A DNA stretch of 64,000 nt, taken from Atriophallophorus winterbourni (lineage: Eukaryota; Platyhelminthes; Trematoda; Plagiorchiida; Microphallidae). The translations under genes were made by a program, and so were the position numbers. Where the stretch lies: the NCBI GenBank assembly GCA_013407085.1, contig JACCGJ010019445.1, positions 27,063-91,062 on the forward strand. Direction: 5' to 3'. Shown here piece by piece: positions 1-12,400 of this stretch; the first letter of the stretch is position 1, and every line of letters begins with the position of its first letter. The notes under the pieces were generated by a model that had not been told where the DNA came from, made no database searches, and saw only the letters and a list, made by a program, of their open reading frames with translations.

Positions 1-149
1 AACGGAAGTGTCACTTCCATTATTGTACTATCTCGCGCGAAAGGACAATGGCAAAGAAAGAATTACTGCCTATCATAAACCAATCGAAACGGATGCGGCC
101 TTGAGGTACACTTCTACAGACCCCCAAACGGTATTTAATTCAATGTATT

Positions 150-246
150 GTGGTGCTCACATCCCCATTCCTTACACACCACTAACGGTTTCTGGCTGTT
201 TGCCGTCATCAGGTGGAGACAGTAAGATCAGGTTCAGTAAGCCTTA
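150..246 (-). repeat. F1 foldback-family repeat, single arm
   Basis: Read on the minus strand this carries the F1 landmarks in order: TACTGTCTCCACCTGATGAC, GGCAAACAGCCAGAAACCG (here with one changed base), then GGGGATGTGAGCACCAC. The same string recurs at 20.6, 20.8, 43.1, 43.3, 44.9 and 45.1 kb. The ORF that overlaps it (8-247) is an accident of the repeat. Confidence 0.75.
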
Positions 247-631
247 ATTTAATTCAATTTCAAAATCGTTCTTCTACAAAGTTGAACGCTTTTGCAGCGA
301 AACCATCAAGAAGTTAGTCGTTGGCTTGTTGATCATGTTTACCTTCAGAGTCAAATTAAACGCCAACTGAAACGATTAATATGCATAGCACCAAAAAACG
401 TTAAATGTTTGGCGAGCAACTGTTTCTATACCTTACTTTCAAGAAGCGTCATAAGGAATAAATAGAATCTCGAATAACGCAGTTATACGAGTAGTAGAAC
501 GCCCCTTTAGTTATAAATGCATCTTAAGGATAAGACTCCTTCAGGCTGCGCCACAAATTGCATTAATAAAATCACCTGCAAGGTTGTCATGGACTATATA
601 TCGGGCAAACTTCCAGATAACCCAGTACTAG

Positions 632-865
632 GATAAAGGAAAACAAAAGCGTATCGGCAAGCGACCACGAAATTCCAGACTTGATCTCGATAACCTAGAA
701 GTGATAAGGCGAGTGGTAAAACCATACATGGAACAACTTTACGCTGGGGTGGAGGAGATAAGAAAAGTTGGCAAGAATGCGGTCAACAAGGTGGATGTGT
801 CTGATATCTTCACAATCTGGCGTCCGGATCTGCAGCAGATAATCATTAACATGTGTGACTCTTAG
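632..865 (+). other. Unexplained stop-free reading frame, possible exon or ORF1 relic
   Basis: Between an in-frame TAG at 629-631 and a TAG at 863-865 there are 77 sense codons with no ATG near the start. The product is basic at its N end (DKGKQKRIGKRPRN) and then reads like an ordinary soluble protein, including LDLDNLEVIRRVVKPYMEQL and IFTIWRPDLQQIIINM. The stop at 629-631 ends in AG, so an acceptor directly before 632 is possible and the stretch could be a last exon of a gene entering from the left. It could equally be a relic of a retroelement ORF1. I do not recognise the family. The minus-strand ORF over the same bases looks like its shadow. Confidence 0.3.
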
Positions 866-1004
866 TGTGCGCACTGATAACACAATCAAGTCAATCGTTC
901 AGCAGACGCCAATCACACCTCTGCACAATCTAAACAATTAAGGGATTGCACAGCATGTTGGCGTGTGTGCATCAATTTATAATAATCTCACCCGTCTAGT
1001 TTGA

Positions 1005-1145
1005 CAAGTTCAGTGCCCACAGCGGTGCAGTCAGCTTAGGATTCCTCAGGTCCATGAAATTTAAAGCTGATCTCTGTTTGTACTGACACCATTGATCTGA
1101 TAAAACTTTCTGAGCCAGAAGTGAAACGTTACCAATAATCTGCTC
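1005..1145 (+). repeat. Repeat family C, partial copy
   Basis: Contains GATCTGATAAAACTTTCTGA followed by GCCAGAAGTGAAACGTTACC and TGCTCTAACCGATT, a string shared in the same order with 1330-1530, 43375-43575 and (reverse strand) 42150-42360. No coding capacity. Limits are approximate. Confidence 0.55.
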
Positions 1146-1329
1146 TAACCGATTCATTACAAAATTACTTTTTCATGAATTTCTTTCAGACGTTTGAACT
1201 TGAGCAGATCAGCCATAGTGGCGATTGACCTTGACCCAGTTCACAATGCGCTGGATTAATAGGCCAATTGATCCGGTCATTATCTACGCGAATTGATAGC
1301 CATATGATTGTAATAGACTATCAAGTGGT

Positions 1330-1530
1330 AAGACCAATTCGAGGGGTTTGATGGAGTGCTATTTAACTACGTTCTCTGTTCTGACTGTTACATTTGGTTT
1401 GACGAAGCTTATGTGACAGAGGTGAAAGTTTACCCAGAAAATGCTTCAATAGATTGCTTTCAAATTTCATTTTCTGGGCGACGATTAATCGATCGGTCCC
1501 AACCAATTTCCAATACATTTCGTAACAACA
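1330..1530 (+). repeat. Repeat family C, longer copy
   Basis: Landmarks in order: GGAGTGCTATTTAACTACG, TTTGGTTTGACGAAGCTTAT, GAGGTGAAAGTTTACC, GATTGCTTTCAAATTTCATT, GATCGGTCCCAACCAATTTC. The copies at 42.2 and 43.4 kb keep this order and spacing; 20.0 kb keeps only the last part. A dispersed SINE-like or MITE-like family of about 200 bp; no tail or target duplication was found. 1530-2280 holds nothing I can name. Confidence 0.6.
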
Positions 1531-2279
1531 GTTGTTTAGAAAACAAAGTTAAGGTACACAGACAACACAGGTATTTCCAAGCGGAATCCAGTGATTCGCG
1601 AATGAGTAACCTTACTGATAGCTAAAGACAATTGAAAGTTTTCTAGCGGCAAGATAAGCATGTTCACCAAGGAAGTGGGCGTTTCACTTTGTTCGGGCCT
1701 GTCCTGAATTAAAATTACCTAAAACTGGCTGATTAGCAAATTGTCTGAGAAGTGAAATTATTCCTGGCCAAATCGCACATTGATTCACATTGACTCTGCT
1801 TCGTTGTTAATAGTTTTCATGATGTATGATGCCTACTCTGCAATATCTTGTATAGATTCAAATCGGATAACAGAATTATATGTACTCCTAAAGCTAAGCA
1901 ATAAAGTAAAATGTCATTAATTAAAAGGATGAGTCTAAAGAAATTTCATGTCGAAAACAATCTGACGATTGGGTGATAATTATGTATCATAATACACGAC
2001 GATAAATTCTTCAAGGAGTTAAACCTCAGAACGACAAAAATGTGAAAGCAATGTTACACATTTTATTGTTTAGTATTTCTATAATTTGCAGATAAAACCG
2101 TGCTCAAGTGATTCGCAAAAGATACTGTTCTGCATGCAGGAAGACGCTGGATTCCCACTATTATTTTCTCATTATATCAGATCTTTCCATACCCGTGCAT
2201 TCTGATATATTTAACTCACTTGCAGTCTGTGATTTTACGACACTTTGTCTGGATCCAGCTTTTTGATTTTATATTCTAG

Positions 2280-2575
2280 ACCTCATTCTGTTGATGTTGA
2301 ACATGTATCAACATCACAAGTGCAAGGCGAGTTGATGCTCCACAGCGTTTACCTGTCTAAACAGTCCGATTCGGGAGGTTCATCTCTACCGCAAGGCTCA
2401 CATTGATATGCAGTACTCAGCCGATTGGCGGCATTTGTACACTGACACGGCGTGATCTACATTCACTTCCAAGAGCTGTATGTGCTCTTCCCCGGCTTGG
2501 AGGAAGTACCTCCAAAGTGAGCAGCAAAGAGCAAGTGTTTCCCAACTCGTAGGGTCAATGTTATGCAAACGTACA
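2280..2575 (-). mobile_element. LINE-A, 3' terminal fragment (copy D)
   Basis: On the plus strand this follows the 3' end of the LINE-A copies at 9.47 and 47.96 kb read backwards: CCTCATTCTGTTGATGTTGA, then CTAAACAGTCCGATTCGGGA (codes for the C-terminal finger segment on the minus strand), CTCTACCGC, GGCGTGATCTACATTC and GGGTCAATG. Only the last 300 bases survive. 2590-3640 has no gene; 3240-3620 is TE-free and rich in TAAT-type motifs. Confidence 0.7.
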
Positions 2576-3689
2576 TAATATTACATATGGCCGCATCGCT
2601 ACAGAAAATGAAGTTATTAATGACTTGAATCGACTTGCAATAGATCCACAGATAGAGAGTTAAAATTTTATAGTAATCACGCTAGATCTGAAATTTCATA
2701 GTTAGCGCGGTGTTACTTTTAAAAGTGCATAATTCTATACGAGAGATTCGACTTATATACAAGTATATCGTCAACCAACCTCATTGATGTATTCAAGTGG
2801 AAACCTAAATTCACATAGAGCTTGAAACTATTGAACTACACTGTTTCATTCACCGTGGTGTTTTAACATTTCGATTAAGGTCAACATTGCTCTCTCAGCA
2901 TAATGGATATTTTTATTTTCGTTAATAAGATCAATTTTTCTGCGAAAGAAGTTAGCTTTCAATATTTATTTAGGAATATTGTAGATTTTGTCAATGAATG
3001 AATTTGAATCTCCCGTTGTGGATACGGGCAAGTTACAAAGAATAGCATGGGGAAACTATAGATGGTATTCTATCTAACCCTCGTTCATTGGGAACGTAGT
3101 TATCCTCGCTTATCGTCGCACAAAGAGTTACGTGGGAATGACATCACCGCAAGAGTTTATTGTACCCAAGACAACAATGACAATAAGGTAATAAAATTAA
3201 GTGAGCTCTGACGCAGTTCGCACAGCGACAAAGGTTGCATGTGTAAAATAAACTAATTATTGTATATATGTGAATGTGTGTGTTCTACATGTCAAATTAG
3301 ATTGAATAAGGCAAACCGTTTGTTCACACGCAAACGCATAAACATACGCGCGCACACACATTGGTGATAATTATTGCAATTAACATGGACTGACAGTTTC
3401 TAAGTGAACGCTAATGTGACGCTAAATCAATAGCGACAAAGTGACAAAATGTTGTTTACATAATTTAATCAATAAAGTGATTATTGAATGTTTGATGCGG
3501 GGCAGCAACAACAAAATGTATGGGTTAAGGGAATTTTTTAATAATTTGCACAAAGTTGCGTATTAAAAGGTTTATTTAATTGTGTGCAACAGAAGACCCG
3601 AACTATTACGGTTGATATCTTACTAGAAACATCAAATTAGTTCCCCGGTTGCTGTTGGAATTCTTACAAGTGGAATGTTGGTGTAAATT

Positions 3690-4033
3690 CAATCAAAACC
3701 TGGAAACAATCGCTGCAGAAGGATATTCACCTCCTTGACAGGATTTATCATCGTGCCACTAAGTTAGTCTCATGTTAAAAAAATTCACACCTTGAAAAAC
3801 CCACATCCAAAATAAAAATAAAAGATCATACGCAACGACGCATACGGAGCTACCACAAGTTGATCTTAAAAAATTATTCACATCAGAATTTACCCTCTCA
3901 AACATTTACTAAAGCCCAGGTGTCTTAGTCAAACACGCAAACATTCAAGGGCTTTCAAGCGTTAGATTTCGTTTCACTTGGAACGTCTTGCTAGAGTAAA
4001 TCGATTGTGGTTTCCAATTCGACGCTCGATGAT
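3690..4033 (+). pseudogene. CR1-type ORF2, C-terminal fragment (copy a)
   Basis: Broken reading frames give the usual end of a CR1-type reverse transcriptase protein: an IHLLDRIYHRATKLVS segment, RRIRSYHKLILKNY, a QTRKHSRAFKR-like segment, and RVNRLWFPIRRS, the counterpart of the RVCFxWNSLP block in other copies. Several frame changes are present. It stops where copy b begins. Confidence 0.65.
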
Positions 4034-6165
4034 TACCTGATTACCCTTCATCTACGGAATCGTACAACGAAAGGTTGATCCAAGTGCTTCAGCGCTTGAC
4101 TCACACACAGCAAGCAACGACACTTATTATGGGTGATTTTAATCTGCCCACCCTTTATCTCAGGGACGATCACTCCCCACAAACACCAGAATACCGATTT
4201 AGAGAGGTACTAGATTCAATCCCGTTATACAACCATGTTCACGAATGCACCCGGAGGAGAGGTTCTGACCGCCCCTCTGTCTTGGATTTGGTGTTAACGT
4301 CGGAGGAACAATCTATCGAAGCGATCGAATTCCAGGCTCCACTGGGTCTTAGCGACCATTCAGTGCTTATGTTCGACTATGTTTGCAGTACTCAGCAATC
4401 GCTTACTCCGAATGGGGTGGTTCGACGGGTAGATAAATTGGCCCTAAGTAAATCGCTCGTGCAGATTCCGCACTTTCAGTTTGACAATATAACCCCTGAC
4501 TCGCAATGGAACGAGCTTGTAGGTTTTCTGAAAATGAAGCTAGACGAGAACTCGCAGATCGTTCAGAAAAGGTGCGTCGATGAACTTCGTTTTGTTGTCT
4601 GCAGCAGAACAAAAAAGTGGATAGCACTGAAGAGAGCAGCGTGGGTGCAGCATAAAGCCAACACTACTTCTACTTCTTGGCAACATTTTCGTATGTTACG
4701 CAACAAAGTGACTGCGCTTATTCGAGAGGATAAGGAAGCGCACCAATTGATGCTCCTTTCGAAAATGGAACGCAACCCAAAGTTATTATACAAAATCATG
4801 AACGCGAAAGCAAAAGTCAAACCAGGTATTTTTTCCCATCCAGACTGGCGAAAAACTAACTGAAACAGCGTTAGAAACCGCAAATGCTCTGGCAATTTAC
4901 TATTCTAAGGTGTTCGTGCCAAAGGTTTTAGTGTAACGTTCTGAGTATTCAATTGAAACAGGAATCGAAACGTTGTGCGATATTTCGATAAATCCAATGA
5001 TTGTTGCAAGTCATTTGCTCAAACTAAAGGTAAGAAAATCCCCAGGAGCGGATGGCATCACACCGGATGTCTCAGGTTCTGTCACCGTCAGCTTTGTGAA
5101 CCGCTGCCTGTTTAACTATTCGTTGCTTAAGGGAGTCTACCGAAAGATTGGAAGTCTGGCGTGATTATCTTCAAAGGCGGTTGCCGATCTGACGCTGCAA
5201 ATTATCGTCCCGTCACACTTTTACCTGTTATTGCTAAACTCATGGAACGTATCGTCTCGGAAAGAATAGTTGCACACTTCGAATCCAGAATTTGTTTTCG
5301 CCAGCGCAGCATGGATTTCGATCACACCGATCTTGTCTCACAAATCTTCTCCTCACGTTAGACGACTGGACAAAGGAGATGGATAAAAGCTTGCGTCCAC
5401 GTCTGTTACCTAGACATTTCGAAAGCTTTTGACAGAGTCAATCATCATTTGCTTCTTCAAAAACTGATGTGCTTAGGAATATGTGATCCACTCCTCTCAT
5501 GGTTGTGCGACTATCTGTCAGATCGCGACGCCCGAGTAAAAGTTAACGGAGCGCTATCCCAAACGTTTAAAACCACCAGTGGAGTCCCACAAGGGTCTGT
5601 GCTATGCCCGCTCCTCTTTCTGTTGTACATAAATGATTTACCCCCCCCCTCATATCGTCCAAAATGGTCCTGTTAAGGATGATATGAAAATTTGGACGCC
5701 AATAAGTTCTGCAGAGGACTGTGAGAAACTGCAAACGGATTTGGACAGCGTGTCGAATTGGGCGGCCATGAATGACATGTCATTCAACATACAGAAATGT
5801 AAAATGCTCCATCTTGGCAAGAATGTTCCTTGGACATATCGATTGGGAACTGAAAACCTAGCATGGAGCTCGTTAGAAAAAGATCTTGGAGTGTGGATTA
5901 GCGGGAACCTGAAGAGCACAGCGCACTGTCAGAACATATATCGACGAGCAAACAGATTGTTAGGTATCTTTCGAAGAATATTTGGAAGATTCTCTCTGGT
6001 AACGTTACCAAGGATAATGAATGTCTACCTTCGCCCTACGATGGAGTATGCGGTAGAGGTGTGGGCTCCTTGCTGCGAAAGGATATTGCTCTCTTCGATA
6101 AAATCTATCACAGAGCAACCTTTGCTAAAAGAGTCAAAAATCGAGTCGGGGAATGAGAGCTGAAA
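4033..6165 (+). pseudogene. CR1-type LINE, endonuclease-RT ORF2, 5' truncated and broken (copy b)
   Basis: The longest open piece (4075-4863) is the C-terminal half of an APE-type endonuclease: HTQQATTLIMGDFN, VLDLVLTSEE and PLGLSDHSVLMFDYVC are the catalytic-loop, LDLVL and SDH landmarks of the CR1 clade. The linker follows (LYKIMNAKAKVKPG), then a frame change near 4845, and RT blocks: KSPGADGITPDV (near 5035), DAANYRPVTLLPV (near 5190), LDISKAFDRVNHHLL (near 5410-5455), TSGVPQGSVLCPLLFLLYIN (5575-5630). The FADD box reads VKDD near 5675, so the catalytic motif is damaged as well as the frame. The protein then continues through KDLGVWISGNLK to NVYLRPTMEYAVEVWAP and fades near 6165. At least four frameshifts or stops. 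Dead. 6165-6810 has no recognisable feature. Confidence 0.88.
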
Positions 6166-6809
6166 GAGAGACAAATAATTAAACTTTGCAATTGCTATAA
6201 TCACACAACCGAAATTTAAGGACCTATAACTAAATTTATCGTTTCAAATATATCGAGATAATTTACTCGAAAGAAAACAAACTCTTCATTTTAATTGCGA
6301 AGCTAAGGAACGCGTTTCACAGTAAGTGTTAGCTCGGTAGCGAATGCCGTTGTACCTTTACTTACAACAACATCTATCTACATTGCTTGCTGATTATTAT
6401 TTATCCATGAATTGTAAACGCCTTTCCGCGAAATAACAACTTCAAATCCAATCATTTAAACCGATATCAGTAGAGTGATTTATCGTGGATGACGATCTGT
6501 TCTTATCCTAATGTCGCTGCTGCCTAAACGAATTCCACACTCTGGTAAAGAATATCGTTAGTCTCTCTGCTATTAACTTGATGCCACAAATCTGAACTCC
6601 ATCTCAACTAGCGAATGAGTAGGTGTGACAGGCCGATTTGAGGTCACCGTCGTTAATCGCTGCTGGCTTGGGGTCGTCTTGCGGTCAACTGCATCGTTAG
6701 AAGGCGATCGAGTGACTAAGCACGAAAACGGCCGAAACTTAGCGAGTCAATACAAATATGCTTAAATTTGTTTGCAGTAAAATAACAGACTTATAGTAAG
6801 AAAAACTGT

Positions 6810-6883
6810 TCTTAATATATATAAATGATCTACCGAAACTTGTTGGCTGTAAACTTGTGCTTTTCATCAACTATGTAAAAATT
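6810..6883 (+). pseudogene. CR1-type RT scrap (copy c)
   Basis: One frame reads IYINDLPKLVGCKLVLF, the block just before the FADD box of CR1 RTs (compare LYINDLPP in copy b and LYINDIAQVVRCKMVFFADD near 18.45 kb). It is cut off by the 3' end of copy d, which lies in the opposite orientation. Confidence 0.6.
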
Positions 6884-9060
6884 ATTTCAAAGTAATTCAA
6901 GGTTTTTGATGGTCTAAAAAGCAACAAGCTTAACAACAACCATAGAGTGGTAAAAATTGAAATGTACGTGTATAAACAAGAAAAGGAATTAGATTAAGCA
7001 GTATATAAGTGTTCGGGAAACGAATAATTCAATAAAAATTCGTCTAATTTCGTTTTAAATTCATGCAAGCTAGTGAAGTGAGAAACGGTTGACGGTAAAC
7101 TGTTCCAAGTAAAACAGACAGGGACAGAGTAAAAAGACCTTCACAGTTCAAGCGGGAATGGGGTATGACCAGCACATATCCATGGGTCCGATAATTTCTC
7201 GTATCCCTTAGCGTGAATAAGTCCTGCAAGAAATGGTTCGTGGTATGGAATGTTTTGTAAAGTAAGATAAGTTCTCCTCTGATTCGTCGATAGGGAAAGT
7301 CGAACAGATTCAGTTGAGCTATCCTTTCTTTATAAGGCTTTTTTCGGATGCTGAGAACTAGTTTTGTTGAGCGGTGATAGATTCTCTGCATAAGTTCCAC
7401 ATCCTTCTTGAGCCACCGAGACCATGACAACACACCGTATTCCATGGCTGGTCTCAAGTATGTATTCATGATCCTAGAGAAGATCTGGGTCGAAAATTTC
7501 CCAAATACTCGTTGGAGTATATTTAGGACAGGTGTTGCTTTTTTAAAGGCAGCATTAGTTTGAAGTGAGGTTTTTAAACCGGAGCATTTTGTTTCCGAGA
7601 CATTGTGCGTTGGTGTAGATGTATTTCTTGGGTTGTTTTTATCAACAAGGATGGGGTGTGGGGAAGAAGGTTAGCGGAGTGCAGAATATCTCTTAGGCCG
7701 ATTCCTCCAGAGTCGACATTTGAAGGCTTTTTTGCTTGCAAGGATGCCTGATCATTTTGAAGTTGTAATGTTGGAATACATTGATCTATAGTGTCGGCTG
7801 CATTTGTTTCTAACACGTTAACTACTGGTTGATTGTTTGTGTTTCTATTGGACTTTGTGTTGCATCTATCTGTCCAATATTAAGTTTCGATCCGCTTGGT
7901 CTAATTTCTCGTTGGATTAGTCTGTGGCAATTATCCCAAAGAGTTTTGGCCGTGTTCAACATATATTAACGCGAGAACGTTATTTTAAGGGGCTTAGGAC
8001 CGATGTCCTTATAATTCGTATATTTGGGGATGCGGAACGTGTCCGCCAGAGCTACATCATGCAAGGCGAGTATATCACTGAGGAATCTCCATTGTAGCTG
8101 ATCGTGTTAGCGCTGCACTGCTTTATCAGTTACTTCATCAGCTTCCTGGACTTCCAAACAGATTAAACTTTAATCATCCCTCTGCTTTGTTTGGCCTTGT
8201 TGCTTGGAGTTCCGGGCCCTTTCGCACCGGGCACATCAGCGAAGATCATCGCAGTGGTCTCTGAACGCTCACTACGCAAGAGAAAAACGGATAGTAAAAT
8301 GTTTCTAGGTTCCTTTCAGAGTTGACTGCCAGATTTGAGGAATTAGGTTTATGATTCAGTCGTATCTATGATAGTGGTTCAACTGGCTCCAAGTCCATGC
8401 TGCTACACAACCTTCTCCATTCTTATTTATCGTGATTTAGCCTGTCCCCTAGAAAGGTGGCACTCGTTTCCGTTACGTTGGAGCAAGTGACACTTAGTCC
8501 ATAGATCGAATGTACACAGTGTGTCTGTCGCTTTCGCTGGTTGCTGGACGTGTCAACTGCCTTAGATCGAATACCTTTCGTGTCCAATTTGGGAGTATTT
8601 TGCACCGTGACTTTTGGTTTTGAACCTGAGGGTTTTCCCTGAATCTTCAGATGAGCAGGTGGTTTCGGCTCCGTAACTTTTTGCTGACCAGGAAAGTTAT
8701 GGACAGACAGGCCTTTAATAGTGGCATTTGTAAAGGTGGCGTCTTGATAAAAAGAACGCTCTTTATGGCTCACCGGCACATTTGTAGCAGCCGAACCTTT
8801 GTGTTGAAGAAGATTCAGCGTTTATCTGACTGGTCTTACCGTCAGTGGTTTCCGATTTATCCAAACCTATACCGGCAAACTGAGAATTCTGAGCGGTGAC
8901 CAGAGTCTCTACCGTTGCCTTCAACGTTTGTATGAGGCTCAGCATCCGAACATCCAGGTTACTTGTTCGAGCAGCTAAATCTGCGTTTGTTTTAGTTCGA
9001 CAATTCTTGCACACGTAGCGTACACCAGGCATGTTTTCATCATTCAGGACGAAGGTCAAC
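6884..9060 (-). mobile_element. CR1-type LINE, internally deleted: ORF1 joined to the RT C-terminus (copy d)
   Basis: Reading the minus strand from 9060: the end of a PHD-like finger (NDENMPGVRYVCKNCRT, ORF 8763-9059), an ORF1 linker (8423-8779), then a second ORF1 domain (QWRFLSDILALHDVALADTF and KPLKITF, about 8120-7970), and finally, without any endonuclease or RT core, the RT C-terminus (SLQTNAAFKKATPVLNILQR; ORF 7044-7469 with YLRPAMEYGV, IYHRSTKLVLS, RIRGELILLYKTFH, NYRTHGYVLVIPHSRLN). The 3' UTR (7044-6884) is nearly the same as that at 44.7-44.87 kb and ends with TTGAATTAC-type repeats. Numerous stops; non-autonomous and dead. Confidence 0.8.
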
Positions 9061-9462
9061 TCTGTTGAGGATTGTCTAGTTTTACAAACAGACTTAAATA
9101 AGCTGCACCAGTGGTCAATTCAAAACAAGCTACCTTTAAACTCCCTCAAGTGATAAATGTTGCAAGTTTGGAAACCCTTCCATTTCTCTCACGTACTAGG
9201 CAGTCACAAGCTTGAGTGGACTATATCGCTGACATATCTCGGTATCTGGGTGTGCGGAAAATTGAAAAAAACCTGCAGTGCGAGACCATCTAAAGGCTTG
9301 CATGCAGCCTATTCTGCTTGCTCGCAAGAATTTTCAGACGATCCCGACAGCAATCATTGTCGAAAATACTCAATATACACATACATCCAGTTGTGGACTA
9401 TACAGTACAATCTTGGACACTATAGATGGAGAAAAATATAGAGGAAAATAGAGAAAAATATA
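9060..9462 (+). pseudogene. CR1-type RT, segment after the FADD box (copy e)
   Basis: The frame from 9061 reads EDCLVLQTDLNKLHQWSIQN, the block following FADD in CR1 RTs. After a stop it continues (9157-9441) as KLEWTISLTYLGIWVCGKLK, equivalent to the EKDLGVWISGNLK block. It abuts copy d on the left and LINE-A on the right, with opposite orientation to both. Confidence 0.7.
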
Positions 9463-9465
9463 TCG

Positions 9466-12400
9466 TTGTCCGCCTCCTTCTGTTGATTTCGACCGGGAAT
9501 GTAAATCACAATCGCATGAATTTTCATGTTCCACAGCTATTCGAATGACTAAACAGTCCGATTAGGGACGAACAATCTCTACCGCAGCTCTTGCAACGAT
9601 AGGTAGAACTCGGTCGTTGGGTGTCAGTTGCACGCCGGCGGCGTGATCTGCGTTCAGCAGCCAAGAGATATATCTGCTCCTCCCCAGCTTGTAGACGACG
9701 ATTTACACAATGCCTCTAATGTGAGCGGTCAAGAGCAAGTTCTTCCCGAACCACGGGGCCAATGCCAAATGATTTCATATCTATTCTGCAAACCGCAAGT
9801 GCGGTCTACCCAATTGTCGACTTCCTGAATAAAACTCATCATAGAGTAGCTCTTTCTAAATACGACTATTTTTATTATGTAGGCTAAGCCACCGCAGGCT
9901 GCGCTGTCTTAGTAGGCTGAACATGCTCTGTAGATCAGCTTTTGAAAGCACTTCAGCAATAGTCACTTTTTCCATCCCTGATATGTTCAAGATACGACGG
10001 ATGCTTCGTAGATGGAAAGCATTTAGCTTCCATTCGTGTCTAGCATGAGTGGTCAAGGTTTCACGGATGTACAGTAAAGCATTTAGTACGCACGCGCTGT
10101 ATACTATCATCTTTGTCTTTACAGTCAGCTTGCGGTTATCCCAAACATGAGAGTTCAATCATGACAAAATGACAGCTGCTCTGCCAACCCGCTTATCAAT
10201 CTCCGTGTCTAGCGAGAGGTTATATGCAATGGTTGAACCAAGATATGTGAAATGATGTACTGGTTCAAGCTGACACTTTCCAACAGTGATGATGGGAGGC
10301 GATACAGTCCCTTGACCAAGGACGTTGGTCTTGCTCATGCTGATTGTTAGCCTAAATTCTTTGTATGCCGACGAAAACAGTCCATTAGCGACTGGAGGTG
10401 TTCTTGCGAGTGAGCAAAAATGGCTGCATCGTCGGCAAACATCAGGTCGCGTATCAGCTCATCCCGTGCCCGGTTTGTGCTCTCAACCGGTTCGGGTTGA
10501 AAACTTTGCCCTCACTTTGCGTGCGTAGATAAATGCCTTCTGTTCTCATCCTTGCTTTAGAAGCAGAAGAAAGAAAATGCCGAACAGTGTGAGAGCAAGA
10601 GCACATCCTTGTTTGACGCCTCGGCGAATTTTCAATGTTTCTGAACTGAAACCGTTAAAATTGACTGAGCCCTTCATGTCTGAGTGGAACGAAATAACGA
10701 GTTTGAGCAGTCTTGAGGGCAGCCTATCAGATTAAGCATTTTTAATCAAATCAAATCAATAAAAACAGCGTACATTGGCATACGCTGTTCCCGACACTTT
10801 TTTGAAGTTGTCTCAGGGAGAAGATCATGTGAACGGGTTATGTTCTCTTGCGGCAGCTACATTAAGATCCGGAGTAAATTCTATCAGCTAAAACTTGTAA
10901 CCGGATCTGTAAGACTTTAGCAAACAATTTGCCTACAACATTTTGTAGGGATATTTCTCTGCAATTTCGCAGTCGCCTCTATCACCCTTATACTTAAATA
11001 GCGTGATGACCTTTGTGTCTCGCATTTCTTGTGGGACACACTCCTCCTGCCAACATAGAAAAAGCAAATGGTGAAGAAGTTGTGATAATGCTGCTCTTCA
11101 GCATTTGATGAGCTCAGGTGGAATTCCGTCGTCACCAGGGGCCTTCCCATTCGATAAGCGGTCGATTGCCCCATTGAGCTCATCAAGAGTAGGGGGGTAT
11201 CTAGATGTTCAATGGTCGGCAACCGCTAAACATTTTCAAGTGCATGCGGTAAAACCGTACTGTCCATGAATAGAGAGGGGCTAAGTGTTCTACCCATCTT
11301 TCTATCTGTTGAGTTTTGTCGACAATCGGGTTACCAGATACAGACTTAATGGGAGCCATTTTAAATTTGTTTCGACCAATGGCTCACTTGACCCCAATGT
11401 ACATACCGTGAAACTGTACAGTATCCGCAGCTTTTTGGATACTGAGGGTAATTTCCGTCCAATAGTAATTTGCACATCGTCTTGCAGTCTGTTGGACCTT
11501 ATTTCTAGCTTCACTTGGAAGTCGTACGTTTTATATGTTGGCATACCTTTGAACTTCAAGAATGCTGACCGTTTCTCATCCAACACCGCAGTCGTCGCAG
11601 AAGATTTGCTGCGAACCATTCGCTCGTTCGAGCTTTCTTTGGAACGTAAGTGGAAATTGTGACGCTTCATATGCAGCTTTTTAGAGATTCCCAGTTTTTG
11701 GAAGCCTATTCAGTGGGGTTGTCTTGCCGAACTCGGCTGTGAAGGCTTTTGCAGCTAGATTAGGTTCGCACCAGTGAGTGACGTCTATTCTTGGCTTAGC
11801 AGTCAATTTGGTGCGGTGAAATATCGACTGCGGAAGCTCTAATTTTGCATAAACCAGTGTATGTTCAGTGTCACAGTCTGCGCTTTGATAAGATCTGGTG
11901 AGGAATACGCTTCCCGTATTAGTTCGCCTAACATGAATAATATCAAGCTGATACCAACACTTACGCCTAGGATGATTCCAATTGAATTTATGCTGTGGTT
12001 TTGTTCGAAAGAAAGTGTTACTGACACAAGGACTGAACTGTGTGCACAGTTCTGAAAGGCGTTGCCAATTTTCAATGGTTTTACCTACTACGAACCTTCC
12101 GAGATATTTTTGCCAACACTCGTAATCTACACCAACTCTGACATTGAAATCACCAAATACCACTACACAGTTTATTAGTGGAACGATTTTGAGGCCTGTT
12201 GTGAGGTTATGATAAAAAACGTCGTTTTCAACAGGCGTGGAAGAGAGCGTCGGTGCATAAATTTTGACCAACGTAATGGTATTAGTAATGCATTTCAGAT
12301 TTAGAGTCCAACTCAGTTCACTTCCGCTGCCGCTCGGTTCTGCTGCTTTTAGTAGACTGTTTCTAACGGCAAACCCACCTTCATGCAGCCGAGGTTCATC

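Noticed and set aside
3240..3620. Possible conserved regulatory element
   Set aside because: Motif-rich and TE-free, but no gene nearby and no comparative data; not listed as a feature.
11285..11670. Overlapping ORFs of about 120 codons on both strands
   Set aside because: They fall in the linker between endonuclease and RT of LINE-A copy A; the minus-strand one is LINE coding and the other a shadow.
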